Of a DNA stretch of 63,416 nt, positions 8,240 through 17,605 are shown in pieces. Position 1 is the first letter of the stretch. Every line of letters begins with the position of its first letter. The notes under the pieces are model-generated. The model was not told where the DNA came from and ran no database searches. It saw nothing but the letters and a program-made list of their open reading frames with translations. Origin of the DNA: Kalymmatonema hyalinum WJT4-NPBG1 (GTDB lineage: Bacteria; Cyanobacteriota; Cyanobacteriia; Cyanobacteriales; Nostocaceae). Location of the stretch: the NCBI GenBank assembly GCA_019359075.1, contig JAHHIB010000048.1:1-63416 (forward strand). The letters are read 5' to 3'. A program made the position numbers and the translations under genes.

Positions 8240-8425
8240 CAGGATTCTGAGCGGATGAGTGACAATCACACAGGAGTCGTTGACGAAAAACTGCGAATGG
8301 AAGCGTATGACAATTTGTACATCTGCGACGTGTCAGTTTTTCCAATCATCCCGGCTGCTAACCCAAGCCTGACACTAGCCGCGTTGGCGCTTCGTCTGGC
8401 TGACCACCTCACCCAGTTGCCATAA
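8240..8425 (+). pseudogene. Remnant of a GMC oxidoreductase gene (C-terminal end only)
   Basis: The open frame here translates to a segment with RMSDNHTGVVDEKLRM, then DNLYICDVSVFP and NPSLTLAALALRLADHL. This is the conserved C-terminus of FAD-dependent glucose-methanol-choline oxidoreductases, where the N-P motif and preceding residues close the active site. Family members are about 500 residues long, but only about the last 60 remain and no FAD-binding N-terminus is found upstream, where the histidine kinase gene ends 12 bases before the frame opens. It is therefore a deletion remnant rather than a functional gene. Confidence 0.8.
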
Positions 8426-8592
8426 TGGCGTAGAGCAATTACTGTCACAAGCGTGCTAAGTACATGTCACTATAAAAAGGGGGCGGAAATCAAAAAATTG
8501 ACCAGCTCCGGTATTTGGTTATCCATCAGGCTAATTCCGAACCCCTGTTATAAAAATATGTACTAAGTCGATAAACTACAAACCATATGGTA

Positions 8593-8614
8593 GGGGCACA
8601 AAGCTTTGTGCCCC
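8593..8614 (-). terminator. Perfect 22-bp palindrome after rnc
   Basis: GGGGCACAAAG at 8593-8603 is exactly complementary to CTTTGTGCCCC at 8604-8614. It lies about 10 bases past the stop of the minus-strand RNase III gene, but there is no T-run on that strand, so a terminator or a mobile palindromic repeat are both possible. Confidence 0.45.
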
Positions 8615-8624
8615 CCAGATATTT

Positions 8625-9791
8625 TTATTCAGATCCTAGCCCTGATTTTTCCACCCTAGCCAAGGCATCTTCAGCAGCCGCTTTTTCAGCATCTCTTTTA
8701 CTACGCCCTTTGCCTTGTCCATACTCTTTGTCTCCCACAAAAACTTTAGCAATGAATTCTGGCGCGTGAGGAGAACCACCTGCTTGAACGGTGAGGTATT
8801 TGGGGGGTGTTTGGGTAATGTTGCGTTGCACCCATTCCTGAAATCGATTTTTAGAGTCTACATTTGAGCGAAACTCCACAATACTTTCAGGTACAGAATC
8901 AAATAGCGGTTCCACAACAGCACGAACTGCTTCAACATCATAATTGTTGTCTAAGTAGTAAGCGGCAATGACTGCTTCAAAAGTGCTGCTGAGTAAATTG
9001 GGATTTTGGAAACCTCCTTCTAAAGTTGCTCCTTTACCCAACCGCATCCTGAAGTTTAAACCCACCTCAATTGCAAACTTTGCCAGTTGCTTTTCATCTA
9101 CAAGTGCAGAACGCCGACGGGTTAATTGATCTTCTTCTTTTTCCGGGTGACGACGATAGAGGTATTCGCCACTTAGAAAAGTCAGTAAAGCATCACCGAG
9201 AAACTCTAGGCGCTCGTTGTGTTCTCCTTCTTGGGGGTTTTCGTGGACATAGGAACGATGCGTCAGCGCACGGCGTAAAAGAGAACTATCGTGAAAGCTT
9301 TGTTGTTTGATGATTTCAGCCAATTTCTGCCCTGTAGGGGCTTTTTCAGCTTGCTTGGGGCTGAGGATTCCGAGGACTTCTTGCTTTTGCTGTTGTGCAA
9401 CATTGACCTCTGGCGCAGAGATAGCCTTGAGAAGTCGAGCGATCGTGTCGATCGCGCGATAGGTGTCCTCTGTTAAAAAGCGAGATTGATGCGCCCAAGT
9501 CTTGCTGGTTTCTATGAGTTCAGCGACTAAAGCACGTTCGGTATAACCTAGCTTTTTGCTGAATACCTGATCCCATTGCTTAATTATTAGTGTTAATAAA
9601 ACAGGAATATTATCATCTAGAATGTCTTGTACGTCAGGCTTGAAGGTTTCGTCATCAGACATATATGAAGTGGTGATTGTTAGCCAACCCTCACCATAGA
9701 CTTTTTGCATCTCCCTTTTTACATAAGGGTATAAACCCTGATTTAAAAGAGTTAAACCCCTGCCAATTCGTTCGTGGTTGCTAACAGCCAT
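8625..9791 (-). CDS. rnc: Ribonuclease III with N-terminal Swt1/HEPN-like domain
   Basis: A 388-residue protein, much longer than the usual RNase III of about 225-250. Residues from about 150 form a standard RNase III: NERLEFLGDALL near residue 190 is the catalytic signature whose acidic residues bind Mg2+, STFEAVIAAYYLD supplies the second acidic site, and residues 305-380 are a double-stranded-RNA-binding domain ending in KGRSKRDAEKAAAEDAL. The first 135 residues (RIGRGLTLLNQGLYPYVKRE at the start, WAHQSRFLTEDTYRAID and RLLKAI near 97-120) resemble the Swt1-type HEPN domain. The HEPN Rx4-6H Arg appears to be lost (SKTWAH) while His is kept. It processes rRNA and structured RNAs; the extra domain may bind RNA or a partner. 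ATG at 9791. Confidence 0.87.
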   Translation of the reverse strand: MAVSNHERIGRGLTLLNQGLYPYVKREMQKVYGEGWLTITTSYMSDDETFKPDVQDILDDNIPVLLTLIIKQWDQVFSKKLGYTERALVAELIETSKTWAHQSRFLTEDTYRAIDTIARLLKAISAPEVNVAQQQKQEVLGILSPKQAEKAPTGQKLAEIIKQQSFHDSSLLRRALTHRSYVHENPQEGEHNERLEFLGDALLTFLSGEYLYRRHPEKEEDQLTRRRSALVDEKQLAKFAIEVGLNFRMRLGKGATLEGGFQNPNLLSSTFEAVIAAYYLDNNYDVEAVRAVVEPLFDSVPESIVEFRSNVDSKNRFQEWVQRNITQTPPKYLTVQAGGSPHAPEFIAKVFVGDKEYGQGKGRSKRDAEKAAAEDALARVEKSGLGSE

Positions 9792-10416
9792 CGTAGTATT
9801 TAAAGTAACATTTTTCTAAGTAATTATTTAAGGCACTTTATTAAGATGCCAGAAATTGGTACTGTCAAAGCTTGAGCAGGACAGATTTACTATTTTAACC
9901 ATTGCTAATTTCATAACAAGCTTGGTTAGGGAAGTTTGGCAGATAAGAAGATTAAGCAAGAATTTTCTAAATTTAACTTGACCTATGCTTAACATCCCAC
10001 TCTATCAGCAGGTTCAAGAACGGGAATCAAGATGTTGTTAGATGGTCAGCTTTCGTTTTCTTACTCTTGCTGACCTATTTTAGCTAGCTCCGACATAAGC
10101 CCCACACCTCACCCGCAAGGGGAGTGATAGATGCGACGCCCTTTCCCTCCAGGACGCTACACCCGGAAAAAGTACGTTCGCAGGGCTTACGAAATACGCT
10201 CGCCTTCGGGTACGCGAACAGGGCGGCGCTTCCTTACGATCGCATTCTTCACGTTCACATGAACCACTAAGTGTAGAAAACGCACACGAAGAAACAAGAC
10301 AGAGGGTTGTGTGTGTAAGCTGTATACTAGTGATAGTCGTTTTTATTTTCATATCTAATTTCATCAAACTGCCATCTTGGAAAAATAAGTTATACCAAGT
10401 TTTAAAAGCAATTTGA
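9792..10416. other. Intergenic region with GC-rich short-repeat patch
   Basis: No convincing gene. The stretch 10125-10240 holds the short GC-rich modules seen elsewhere in the window (GACGCCCTTTCCCTCC, GCCTTCGGGTACGC, GGCGGCGCTTCC), which are mobile or amplified repeat fragments rather than coding sequence. Confidence 0.6.
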
Positions 10417-10872
10417 ATGTTGACCTTATCTCGATGTTTATTATTAGTAATTATGTTTTTTTGTCTAACTTTTCATACACCTGTATTTGCAGAAAAATTT
10501 ATGAATCAAGAAGATATTCGTGTATTGATTGAAAAAGCTAGAGATGCTTGGGTTGCTCAAGATGCTGATGCTCTTGCCCAGTTGTTTACGCCAGACGGTG
10601 AACTTATAGTGCCTGGGAAACGTTGGCAGGGGCAAGAGAAAATAAGGGAAGAAGTTACCCAATTTGCTCAGCAATCTTCAAATGTGAAAATCGATATCCA
10701 GCGGATTATTATTGAGGGAAGCCAGGCGGTAGTGGAATGGTATTACGAAGATACTGAAAAAGCATCAGGTCACCGCAACAAAGCAGACGATGTTATAGTT
10801 GTTGATTTCAAAGAAGGTCGAATTAGCCGTTGGCGTGAATATATTGACACAAAAACACCAGTTAGCATCTAG
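10417..10872 (+). CDS. Secreted SnoaL/NTF2-like protein
   Basis: A 151-residue protein. The first 25 residues form a signal peptide (hydrophobic LLLVIMFFCLTF, then a likely cleavage after VFA), so it should be exported to the periplasm. The rest is an NTF2-like cone: an opening helix IRVLIEKARDAWVAQDADAL, then LFTPDGELIVPGKRWQGQEKI, and strands ending VVDFKEGRISRWREYID. This is the DUF4440/SnoaL-like class, which includes small-molecule isomerases and binding proteins of unknown role. Nothing nearby indicates a substrate. The start at ATG 10417 gives the complete signal peptide. Confidence 0.75.
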   Translation: MLTLSRCLLLVIMFFCLTFHTPVFAEKFMNQEDIRVLIEKARDAWVAQDADALAQLFTPDGELIVPGKRWQGQEKIREEVTQFAQQSSNVKIDIQRIIIEGSQAVVEWYYEDTEKASGHRNKADDVIVVDFKEGRISRWREYIDTKTPVSI

Positions 10873-11354
10873 CAGTATCAAAATAGAACAGACAGAATTC
10901 TTACTTTAGTGTGACATTCAACTCCAACTGTGGAATGACTTGTTAAAAGCTTCTGGTTTGCTAATCTAATAATTGAAAATAAGTAGCACTGGATGGGGGT
11001 TATATCGCTGTGACCCATTGTTGCACATAGAAGGAGAGCGTCGTCAGATGTGCGAACAGTGCAAATAGTTGACATTGACGGTGTGGAGTTTTTGTCGCTT
11101 CCTCCACTTTGTTATCACCAAGGGAAGGCTAAACCCTTCTTCAGAGCGGTCTAAGGTGATAATCGTCAGATGTTGATTGGATAGTAAGTTTGTATAAGAT
11201 GTACAACGCCTCAGTTCAATTTTGATCTGAGGCAATTTAATTGTGAAGTATTGACCCTATAAACAAAATAATCCCTAGCTGTACTAGGGAAGGTGTAAAA
11301 TAAATCCGCAATTGATGATAATTCGTAACTAAGTTACTTGTCACAAATTACGAA
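10873..11354. other. Intergenic region, no recognised gene
   Basis: 482 bases without a supported gene. Short frames exist on both strands but lack a ribosome site or any recognisable motif. A repeat with arms AATTCGTAA (11320-11328) and TTACGAATT (11348-11356) sits next to the stop of the glycine-zipper gene. Confidence 0.5.
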
Positions 11355-11356
11355 TT
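11320..11356. repeat. Dispersed AATTCGTAATT-type inverted repeat
   Basis: Nine-base perfect arms AATTCGTAA and TTACGAATT separated by 19 bases; same family as the repeat at 2923-2969. It abuts the 3' end of the glycine-zipper gene and may serve as its 3' hairpin. Confidence 0.6.
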
Positions 11357-11759
11357 ACCTTTTCTTTCTGATGGTATTGATAACTGCACCTGTTGCTGCA
11401 CCTTCAGCTGCACTGCCAAGGGTATCTCCACCACCGTTGATAAGACCATCAGTTACTGCGCCGGCGGCTGCACCTACTCCAACATCTTGAATGATGTTGC
11501 CAGTTTGTCTTGCTCTACGAGTACCTCTAGCACCATTAGCACCATTGATAGCAGCACCAGCAGCACCACCCTTAATGGCACCCCTTATCACATTACGTCC
11601 TCTAATGACGCCTGAGACAGCACCAACACCTGCTCCAATGCCTACATCCTGGAGGATTTTGTCATCAGCAGAGGCAGGTTGAACTGGAACCAAGCTAACA
11701 CCCGCTAAAGAAGCAGCCAAAATGCTGGGCATAAATGCGCGTTTCAAAATCTTGTTCAT
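11355..11759 (-). CDS. Secreted glycine-zipper repeat protein
   Basis: A 134-residue protein with a signal peptide ending at about residue 31 (VQPASA-DDK). The mature part is nearly all Gly/Ala zipper: two repeats of the form ILQDVGIGAGVGAVSG and IIQDVGVGAAAGAVTDG separated by a basic stretch rich in Arg (GARGTRRARQT), and a basic KKR tail. Glycine zippers favour packed membrane or outer-envelope helices. No catalytic residues are evident, so it is probably a structural or envelope protein of unknown role. The ATG at 11759 has a purine-rich GAGAAGG upstream. Confidence 0.7.
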   Translation of the reverse strand: MNKILKRAFMPSILAASLAGVSLVPVQPASADDKILQDVGIGAGVGAVSGVIRGRNVIRGAIKGGAAGAAINGANGARGTRRARQTGNIIQDVGVGAAAGAVTDGLINGGGDTLGSAAEGAATGAVINTIRKKR

Positions 11760-11893
11760 AGTTTTACCTTCTCAACGTATCAAACGACTAGAGAAAAGTT
11801 GAAGTTGTTCCAGTTTTTTTACCTTTTCTCTAGTCTAGATAACAGGAAAGTTTTTCTGCATGAAAACGTTTTCATGATTACCGTACCTTTTAT

Positions 11894-12163
11894 TCATAAT
11901 GCCTGAATCCACTCTTTGATAGAGTATTCGGTCCAGATGCCATTTTGCCAGTAGGGATCAGCTTCAACTAACTGGCGCACAGTAGCTTCGTCTTCGGCTT
12001 CGTAAATACCAAAAACTTTAGTGACATCTTTGGTAGGACCAATAGTAATCAACACACCGGATTCTTTCTGTTTCGCCAATCCGTCTAGATGCGCTTGACG
12101 GTAAGGGGCGCGTTTTTCCAGAACGTCTTCGCAGTAAGTTCCCCACAATACGTATTTAGGCAT
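11894..12163 (-). CDS. YciI-like family protein
   Basis: An 89-residue protein. ATG at 12163 starts MPKYVLWGTYCEDVLEKRAP, the usual first strand of YciI proteins; an upstream in-frame TTG at 12187 would add eight residues. The family is a dimeric alpha-beta (ferredoxin-like) fold with a conserved His and Asp in R..H...L (here RQAHLDGLAKQKESG) and a second acidic site in EADPYWQNGIWTEY. YciI proteins are proposed small enzymes or binding modules, but no reaction is established for this branch. It lies 96 bases downstream of the pheT stop on the same strand and could be co-transcribed with it. Confidence 0.82.
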   Translation of the reverse strand: MPKYVLWGTYCEDVLEKRAPYRQAHLDGLAKQKESGVLITIGPTKDVTKVFGIYEAEDEATVRQLVEADPYWQNGIWTEYSIKEWIQAL

Positions 12164-12259
12164 GGTTCTATGCAATTGAAAGTTCAAACAAAACGAATAA
12201 GACTAAGAGAGAAGAAGGAGCAAAGAACTTCTTCATTTTTCTCTCTTCACGCGTGTGTC

Positions 12260-14692
12260 TTAACTCCTTAGGCTAACACCAAATTTCTCCACTAGGGCTT
12301 CGCGGACTTTATTGTGTACTGGTTCAACTTCGGTGTCGGTAAGGGTGCGATCGCTCGCCCGATAAATCAAACGGAATGCTAAACTCCGCTGTCCTTGGGG
12401 CACGTTTTCACCGCGATATTCATCAAACAATTCCACAGACTCCAGCAAATCTTTGCCCGCTTTGGTAATTGCTTTTTCAATTTCAGCAACTGTCACTTTC
12501 ACAGGTGCGAAGAAAGCAATATCTCGGTCTGCCGCTGGATAAGTGGAGTAAGGCTTGAATGGCGGTACTAAAATTTCATCTTCGTCCAGATAATTCAAAA
12601 GCACATCTAGATCCAACTGGAACACGTAGACTGAATCTGGTAAACCTTTTTCTCGTCGCAGTTGCGGGTGCAGTTGCCCAAAGATACCAAGGCTGTTACC
12701 CCGTACCCACAGGGAAGCGGTACGTCCTGGGTGCAAGCGAGAATCTCTGCGATCGCTTTGGTATTCCACTTGCAAGCCAAGTTGTTGAAAGACACTTTCT
12801 AGAATACCTTTCGCTTCAAACCAAGTCATGGGTTGGTCGCGATCGCTTCTTGTCCACTTGCTGTTGGAAGTATCGCCTCCCATAATGCCAGCAATGGCTT
12901 CTCCTTCTTGCAAACCTTCTTCATGCCAGAAAATCCGCCCAATGTCAAAGCCGTTCAGCGAACCATTGCCTTGTTCTAAATTGTATTGAAACGCATCAAT
13001 CAACCCTGATATCAAATCGGTTCGCAATGCAGAATATTCGACAAACAACGGGTTTGCCAGGACGATTTGTCTGTCTTCCCCTGGTTTTACCAAGGAATAG
13101 TGTATTAATTCTGTCAATCCTTCCGCCCGTAGCGATGCTCGTAACTTGCGTATCAGTTCTTGCTCAAGGGGCAAATAACCTGCTTCTGACTTCTCTGGTA
13201 GGGTGTCGTAAAATTTATCGTAGCCGTAGAGACGGGCAATTTCTTCAATTAAGTCTATTTCCCGTTCTAAATCGCGGTAACGATACGGAGGTACAGAAAC
13301 CGTCCACGTACGATCATCTATAGGAGTCACCTGACATCCTAGTGCTGTCAGGATGCGTTCAACATCTTCGCCTTGGATTTCTCCTGTTTGGTCTCCCAAA
13401 TCGATTGGTCCGAGAACCTGATTCACTCGGTCTAAACGCAGTTCAATCGAATGTGTCCAAGTCGAGGGGTCAGGACGGGAGTCAGCAATTTCCTGTGTGG
13501 CTATAGTTCCAAAAGCCAGTTCGCTGATCAGTGATAAAGCGCGGCGTGTGGCGACTTCCAACTCAGCGCGGTTAACTCCCCGTTCGTATCTTCCAGACGC
13601 CTCGCTTCTTAAGCCTACGCTACGGGAAGAACGGCGAATTGCCACAGAATCAAACAGTGCAGCTTCTAGTAACAGGTTTTGAGTCCCATCATGCACTTCG
13701 GTTTCTTCGCCACCCATGACTCCCGCCAACGCCACAGGTTTATTATTGGCGGTGATTAACAAATTTTGGGTAGATAGAGTGCGAGTTTGTCCATCGAGGG
13801 TTTTGAGAGTTTCCCCAGGATTGGCGAAGCGGACACCGATTGTCAGACTGTCACTACCAGCAACCGATTGTAGGCGATCGCGGTCAAAAGCGTGCAGCGG
13901 CTGTCCCCATTCCAACAGAACATAGTTCGTGATATCCACGACATTATTTATCGGTCGCACTCCAGCAGCACGCAGACGCTGTTGCAGCCACTCAGGTGAT
14001 GGTGCAATTTTTACTTGGTCAATCACTGTGCCAATGTATGCTGGGCAAGCTTGCGTATCAGAGATTTTTAAAGCTAAAGGAAACGCACCTCGAGAAATTG
14101 AGACTTCACCTGGTTCGGGAAGCGTCAGCTTTGCCCCTGTCAGGGCTGCGACTTCCCGCGCTATGCCAACCATACTCAAGGCGTCAGCACGGTTAGCAGT
14201 CGCCGTGACGTCTAAAATCACATCATCTAAACCCAATAGTGGACGGACATCACTACCAACTTGCAGGTTCTCTTGCGTAAAAATATGAATTCCGTCAACA
14301 TCGCTGGGTAAACCCAGTTCCTTCAGCGAACAAATCATCCCCTGAGAAGGGACACCTCGTAGTTTCGCAGGTTTTATTTTTAAATCAATGTTTGGTAAAT
14401 AAGTACCTACGGTTGCTACTGGGACATAGAGATCTGCCCGGACATTGGAAGCACCACAGACAATATTTAAAGTTTCACCCGTGGCAATATCGACTTGGCA
14501 AACACTCAACTTATCAGCGTTGGGGTGGGGTTGGCGTTCAAGCACTTTCCCCACAACAACGCCCGCAGCCCAAGTGCGGCGGTCTTCAACATCTTCCACC
14601 TCAAACCCAGCTAATGTCAGTGTTTCTGCTAGTTCTTCTGGGCTAAGTTTCAACTCCACTAGTTCTTGCAACCATTTCAGTGAGATACGCAT
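12260..14692 (-). CDS. pheT: Phenylalanyl-tRNA synthetase beta subunit
   Basis: An 810-residue protein of the normal bacterial PheT length. The domains are in order: an N-terminal region, the OB-fold tRNA-binding domain ([20 protein letters not shown], about residues 47-66), the B3/B4 editing domain with the long [20 protein letters not shown] segment, the B5 domain, the catalytic-core-like domain with [16 protein letters not shown], and a C-terminal ferredoxin-fold anticodon-binding domain ending in the [11 protein letters not shown] to [10 protein letters not shown] region. With PheS it charges tRNA-Phe in the cytoplasm; the beta subunit edits mischarged Tyr and binds tRNA. pheS is not in this window. 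The start ATG is at 14692. Confidence 0.97.
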   Translation of the reverse strand: MRISLKWLQELVELKLSPEELAETLTLAGFEVEDVEDRRTWAAGVVVGKVLERQPHPNADKLSVCQVDIATGETLNIVCGASNVRADLYVPVATVGTYLPNIDLKIKPAKLRGVPSQGMICSLKELGLPSDVDGIHIFTQENLQVGSDVRPLLGLDDVILDVTATANRADALSMVGIAREVAALTGAKLTLPEPGEVSISRGAFPLALKISDTQACPAYIGTVIDQVKIAPSPEWLQQRLRAAGVRPINNVVDITNYVLLEWGQPLHAFDRDRLQSVAGSDSLTIGVRFANPGETLKTLDGQTRTLSTQNLLITANNKPVALAGVMGGEETEVHDGTQNLLLEAALFDSVAIRRSSRSVGLRSEASGRYERGVNRAELEVATRRALSLISELAFGTIATQEIADSRPDPSTWTHSIELRLDRVNQVLGPIDLGDQTGEIQGEDVERILTALGCQVTPIDDRTWTVSVPPYRYRDLEREIDLIEEIARLYGYDKFYDTLPEKSEAGYLPLEQELIRKLRASLRAEGLTELIHYSLVKPGEDRQIVLANPLFVEYSALRTDLISGLIDAFQYNLEQGNGSLNGFDIGRIFWHEEGLQEGEAIAGIMGGDTSNSKWTRSDRDQPMTWFEAKGILESVFQQLGLQVEYQSDRRDSRLHPGRTASLWVRGNSLGIFGQLHPQLRREKGLPDSVYVFQLDLDVLLNYLDEDEILVPPFKPYSTYPAADRDIAFFAPVKVTVAEIEKAITKAGKDLLESVELFDEYRGENVPQGQRSLAFRLIYRASDRTLTDTEVEPVHNKVREALVEKFGVSLRS

Positions 14693-14881
14693 GTCCTGTG
14701 TTGCCTTGTCTGAAATCTAAGCTAAATAATAATGCACAGACTATTCTAGAACTATTCCACCAAGTTCCTCACGCATTCAGACAAGGTCTTCATTTGAAAC
14801 GGACTTTGGCTAAAAGCCAATGAATTAATTGCAGCGCGTGCATATAATCAAATAACGGAGTGTAATCATTAAGTTGAAATC

Positions 14882-15469
14882 ATGCACACAAAAGCTGCTT
14901 TACCTATTACTCTTTTAGACGGCAAGCAAACTTTGCCTATTATTGAAGCTTATTTTGAGTTTAATCATCTTAAGCATCTTTATCGTCAAGGTTGGTTAAA
15001 GCATGGTATTGAGCCGAAGTCTTGTGAAAGTGTTGCCGAACACTCGTTTTGTGTTGCGTTATTAGCTTTATTTTTAGCTGATGAATATCATCTTGAGCTA
15101 AACACAACCAAGGTTATTCGTATGGCTTTAATACACGATTTTGGAGAAATATATGCGGGAGATTTTACTCCAGAAGATGCAATTGAACCAAATCAAAAAT
15201 ATCAACTAGAAAAGCAGTCTATTGTTCAAGTACTAAGTAAACTTCCTCATGGATTAGAGTGGATCGATTTATGGGAAGAATACGAAAAGGGGAAATCTGC
15301 TGAATCGCAGTTTGTTCGCCAACTTGACCGCTTAGAAATGGCTTTACAAGCAAGTGTGTACGAACACCTTGGATTTGCCAATTTATCAGTATTTTTTGAA
15401 AGTGCTAATCAGGTGTCAGCACAACAACTGAAATCTGTATCTAGAGCGCTAAACGACTTAAGGGATTAA
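14882..15469 (+). CDS. HD-domain phosphohydrolase, YfbR/HDDC2-like 5'-deoxynucleotidase
   Basis: A 195-residue HD-fold metal enzyme. The metal ligands are visible: His54 in ESVAEHSF, His85-Asp86 in ALIHDFGE, and a distal Asp in QLDRLEMALQ near residue 147. E-x-V-A-E-H is the exact motif of the YfbR/HDDC2 5'-deoxynucleotidases, which remove phosphate from deoxynucleoside monophosphates. The N-terminal FNHLKHLYRQGWLKHGI is also typical. The gene stands alone on the plus strand between pheT and the PATAN regulator, both on the other strand, so its context does not assign a pathway. A related pyrimidine or alarmone phosphohydrolase role cannot be excluded. Confidence 0.82.
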   Translation: MHTKAALPITLLDGKQTLPIIEAYFEFNHLKHLYRQGWLKHGIEPKSCESVAEHSFCVALLALFLADEYHLELNTTKVIRMALIHDFGEIYAGDFTPEDAIEPNQKYQLEKQSIVQVLSKLPHGLEWIDLWEEYEKGKSAESQFVRQLDRLEMALQASVYEHLGFANLSVFFESANQVSAQQLKSVSRALNDLRD

Positions 15470-15563
15470 AAGTAGAATATATTGACTCAATAATATTAGG
15501 ATACCAAGCGTTTCCTGATATGCTAATTTAAGGTTTTTTACTATTAACTAATAACTCAAATCA

Positions 15564-16988
15564 TCAAGCCAAATGCATAAACACCATTTTCAGTAAATCT
15601 GCACGACTAAAAGGCTTAGTTAAATATCCAGATGCCCCGACGAATCTTGCTTTTACTCTGTCAATAAATCCCTTGTTTCCCGTTACCATGATTATGGGAG
15701 TTTTTTTGAACATTGAATTATTTCGGACAATCCGGCATAATTCATAACCATCTATGCCTTCCATATTCAAATCCAGTAAAATTAGGTCTGGCTTATGCCG
15801 AATAATCGACATAACTGCTTTCAGTGGATCGTTGATTGTCACTACAGAAAAATTTTCATCTTCTAAAAACCGGCTAATTTCTTTAAGAATGGTGGGGCTA
15901 TCATCTACAGAAACAACTGTGTAGATTTTCCGATGATTTGAATTAGCAGGAGTTTCTGTATCATGTCCCGAGTTTCCATTATTATTAAATTTAGATGTTG
16001 CTAATTCTTGAACTTGTTCTTTTTGAGGAGAAATCGGCGTTGGTCGCTGATGAGTAACTCTGTTCTCTGTAGAGATAGGATTATCCTTGGAGATAGTACT
16101 ACTTGATGCCACTGCAGAATCAACTAATTTAGTAGTAGCTGATTGGGCAACATAAGTAGAAGCTTGTACTGAATCTGGAAATGTCTTTGGTAATTTATCA
16201 AAGGGAGGGTCTGGTTCATGCAATAATATTGTGCCATTTAAAATATGAGGGTATAATATTCTAGCCAGTTGGACTTCATCTTGATTCATAATCACTGACA
16301 GATGCCGCAGACTAAAACCCTTCATCCACTCAGTTAACTGTGGGTCTATTCCTGATAAATTCTTTTGACTGTTTGTGGTTTTAATTAACAAATATGGACG
16401 CTGATAGGGAGAAGAAATTTGGGGACCTAATGACTGCCAATTCTGCAACTTTTGTTGGCACCGTTCCACAATTTTTTCTACATCCAGCTTGCAAATGGTT
16501 GGAACTCGATAATGAGAATCTTTTAATGTAAAAGTTCCATGCTTGATTAAAAGATATGGCTCAAGCACTTCTTTGACCAATTCTTGGATCAGCACAGCTG
16601 CTTGTGTAGAATGTAGGTATCGTTCACTAACTAACCAGCAAATAGCTTGGTACTCAGGAGGGAGTGGAGGAGGAATTGACTTTTCTCTGGTATGATTTTT
16701 ATGTTCGACTGACTGAGTTTTTGCGTCTGGTTCAAACATCAAACGTAATTGAACACGAACTTCAGCGATGATGTTAGGAACATGATGGCTCAGGCGACGC
16801 AAATGACGTTCAAGTCGGTCAAAGGGTTCGACTGAATGGGTTGCATAAGTTATTCTCCCCTGCTCTAAATAGATTGACCAGGAAACGGAGTTGCTAAGGA
16901 CTTGTAAACAAGTACTCTCAGAACAATTAGATAGGTGTCTCAATAAACTGAGGGGACGTAGTTTGGTGAATGTGCCAAAATTATTCAT
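15564..16988 (-). CDS. PATAN-domain response regulator (PatA/PixG-like)
   Basis: A 474-residue protein. Residues 1-100 match the PATAN/DUF4388 arrangement: LRPLSLLRHLSNCSESTCLQ, a WSIYLEQGRITYA strand pair and FDRLERHLRRL. A helical region follows, then a low-complexity linker rich in Ser, Thr, Pro and Gln (about 275-350), and a C-terminal receiver domain with SVDDSPTI, the phosphoacceptor Asp in LILLDLNMEG, IIMVTGN and the switch Lys in YLTKPF. PatA-like regulators in cyanobacteria control heterocyst pattern, phototaxis (PixG/TaxP1) or pilus motility, usually through a CheA-type kinase; no such kinase is nearby, so which process is unknown. ATG at 16988. Confidence 0.88.
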   Translation of the reverse strand: MNNFGTFTKLRPLSLLRHLSNCSESTCLQVLSNSVSWSIYLEQGRITYATHSVEPFDRLERHLRRLSHHVPNIIAEVRVQLRLMFEPDAKTQSVEHKNHTREKSIPPPLPPEYQAICWLVSERYLHSTQAAVLIQELVKEVLEPYLLIKHGTFTLKDSHYRVPTICKLDVEKIVERCQQKLQNWQSLGPQISSPYQRPYLLIKTTNSQKNLSGIDPQLTEWMKGFSLRHLSVIMNQDEVQLARILYPHILNGTILLHEPDPPFDKLPKTFPDSVQASTYVAQSATTKLVDSAVASSSTISKDNPISTENRVTHQRPTPISPQKEQVQELATSKFNNNGNSGHDTETPANSNHRKIYTVVSVDDSPTILKEISRFLEDENFSVVTINDPLKAVMSIIRHKPDLILLDLNMEGIDGYELCRIVRNNSMFKKTPIIMVTGNKGFIDRVKARFVGASGYLTKPFSRADLLKMVFMHLA

Positions 16989-17605
16989 TTCTTTAGAGAT
17001 TTACTGGAAAATAAGACCGATTGTTTGAATTTTCTTTCTTATCGGTAAATAAGGTATTTCGTTTACCTCGATATTTCCCTATAAAGAAATCTTCTTATAA
17101 TCTGATATTGTATACATATATTACAAGCTGTAGAGGTAACATTATAGCTAGTATGTTACATTTTCCCGTAACATAGCTAACGAAAGAATTTTTGAAGTTA
17201 TTTCAATTTTAATTAATCAAGCAAGGTGACGAAGGCGTAGCTATCGTACTGATTTTATGAACTCTAGTTAATTGCTTTTATCTAAAATCCTACCTTTCTA
17301 CATCGAATCTTTAAAATTTTGTGTCAGCTGAGGTACTAATTTATTGTATTCTATACGTGTTATGTATAAAATTTGCTTCTATTTCGCGGTAGGCAATGCC
17401 GACTCCTAGTTGGTTCAGTTTTACAAGGATATGTCTCTGGTAAGATTTCAGAAATTTGTAAAAAAATTAGCAGCAGAATTTTGTTTAACAAATAGTAAAC
17501 TATCTAGGATTAAACAACTTACATATAGTTTCGTTGGTGCTATAAACTATATACTTTGAGGAAAAGGAAAGCTTCGCTTTGGACTATAACATAACACGAA
17601 AAGTT
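16989..17605. promoter_or_regulatory. Divergent AT-rich intergenic region before the TerY-type triad
   Basis: 617 bases between divergent genes. It is strongly AT-rich with no supported gene. Promoters for both the PATAN regulator and the vWA/PP2C/kinase set must lie here, but no unambiguous -35/-10 pair could be fixed by eye. GAGGAAAAGGAAAG at 17557-17570 lies too far upstream to serve ATG 17606. Confidence 0.4.

Noticed and set aside
10080-10367. Minus-strand open frame of about 95 codons
   Set aside because: It is formed by GC-rich repeat modules, lacks a ribosome site and family motifs, and its composition follows the repeats.
10878-11235. Two short minus-strand frames
   Set aside because: They overlap each other, have no recognisable domain and no ribosome site.
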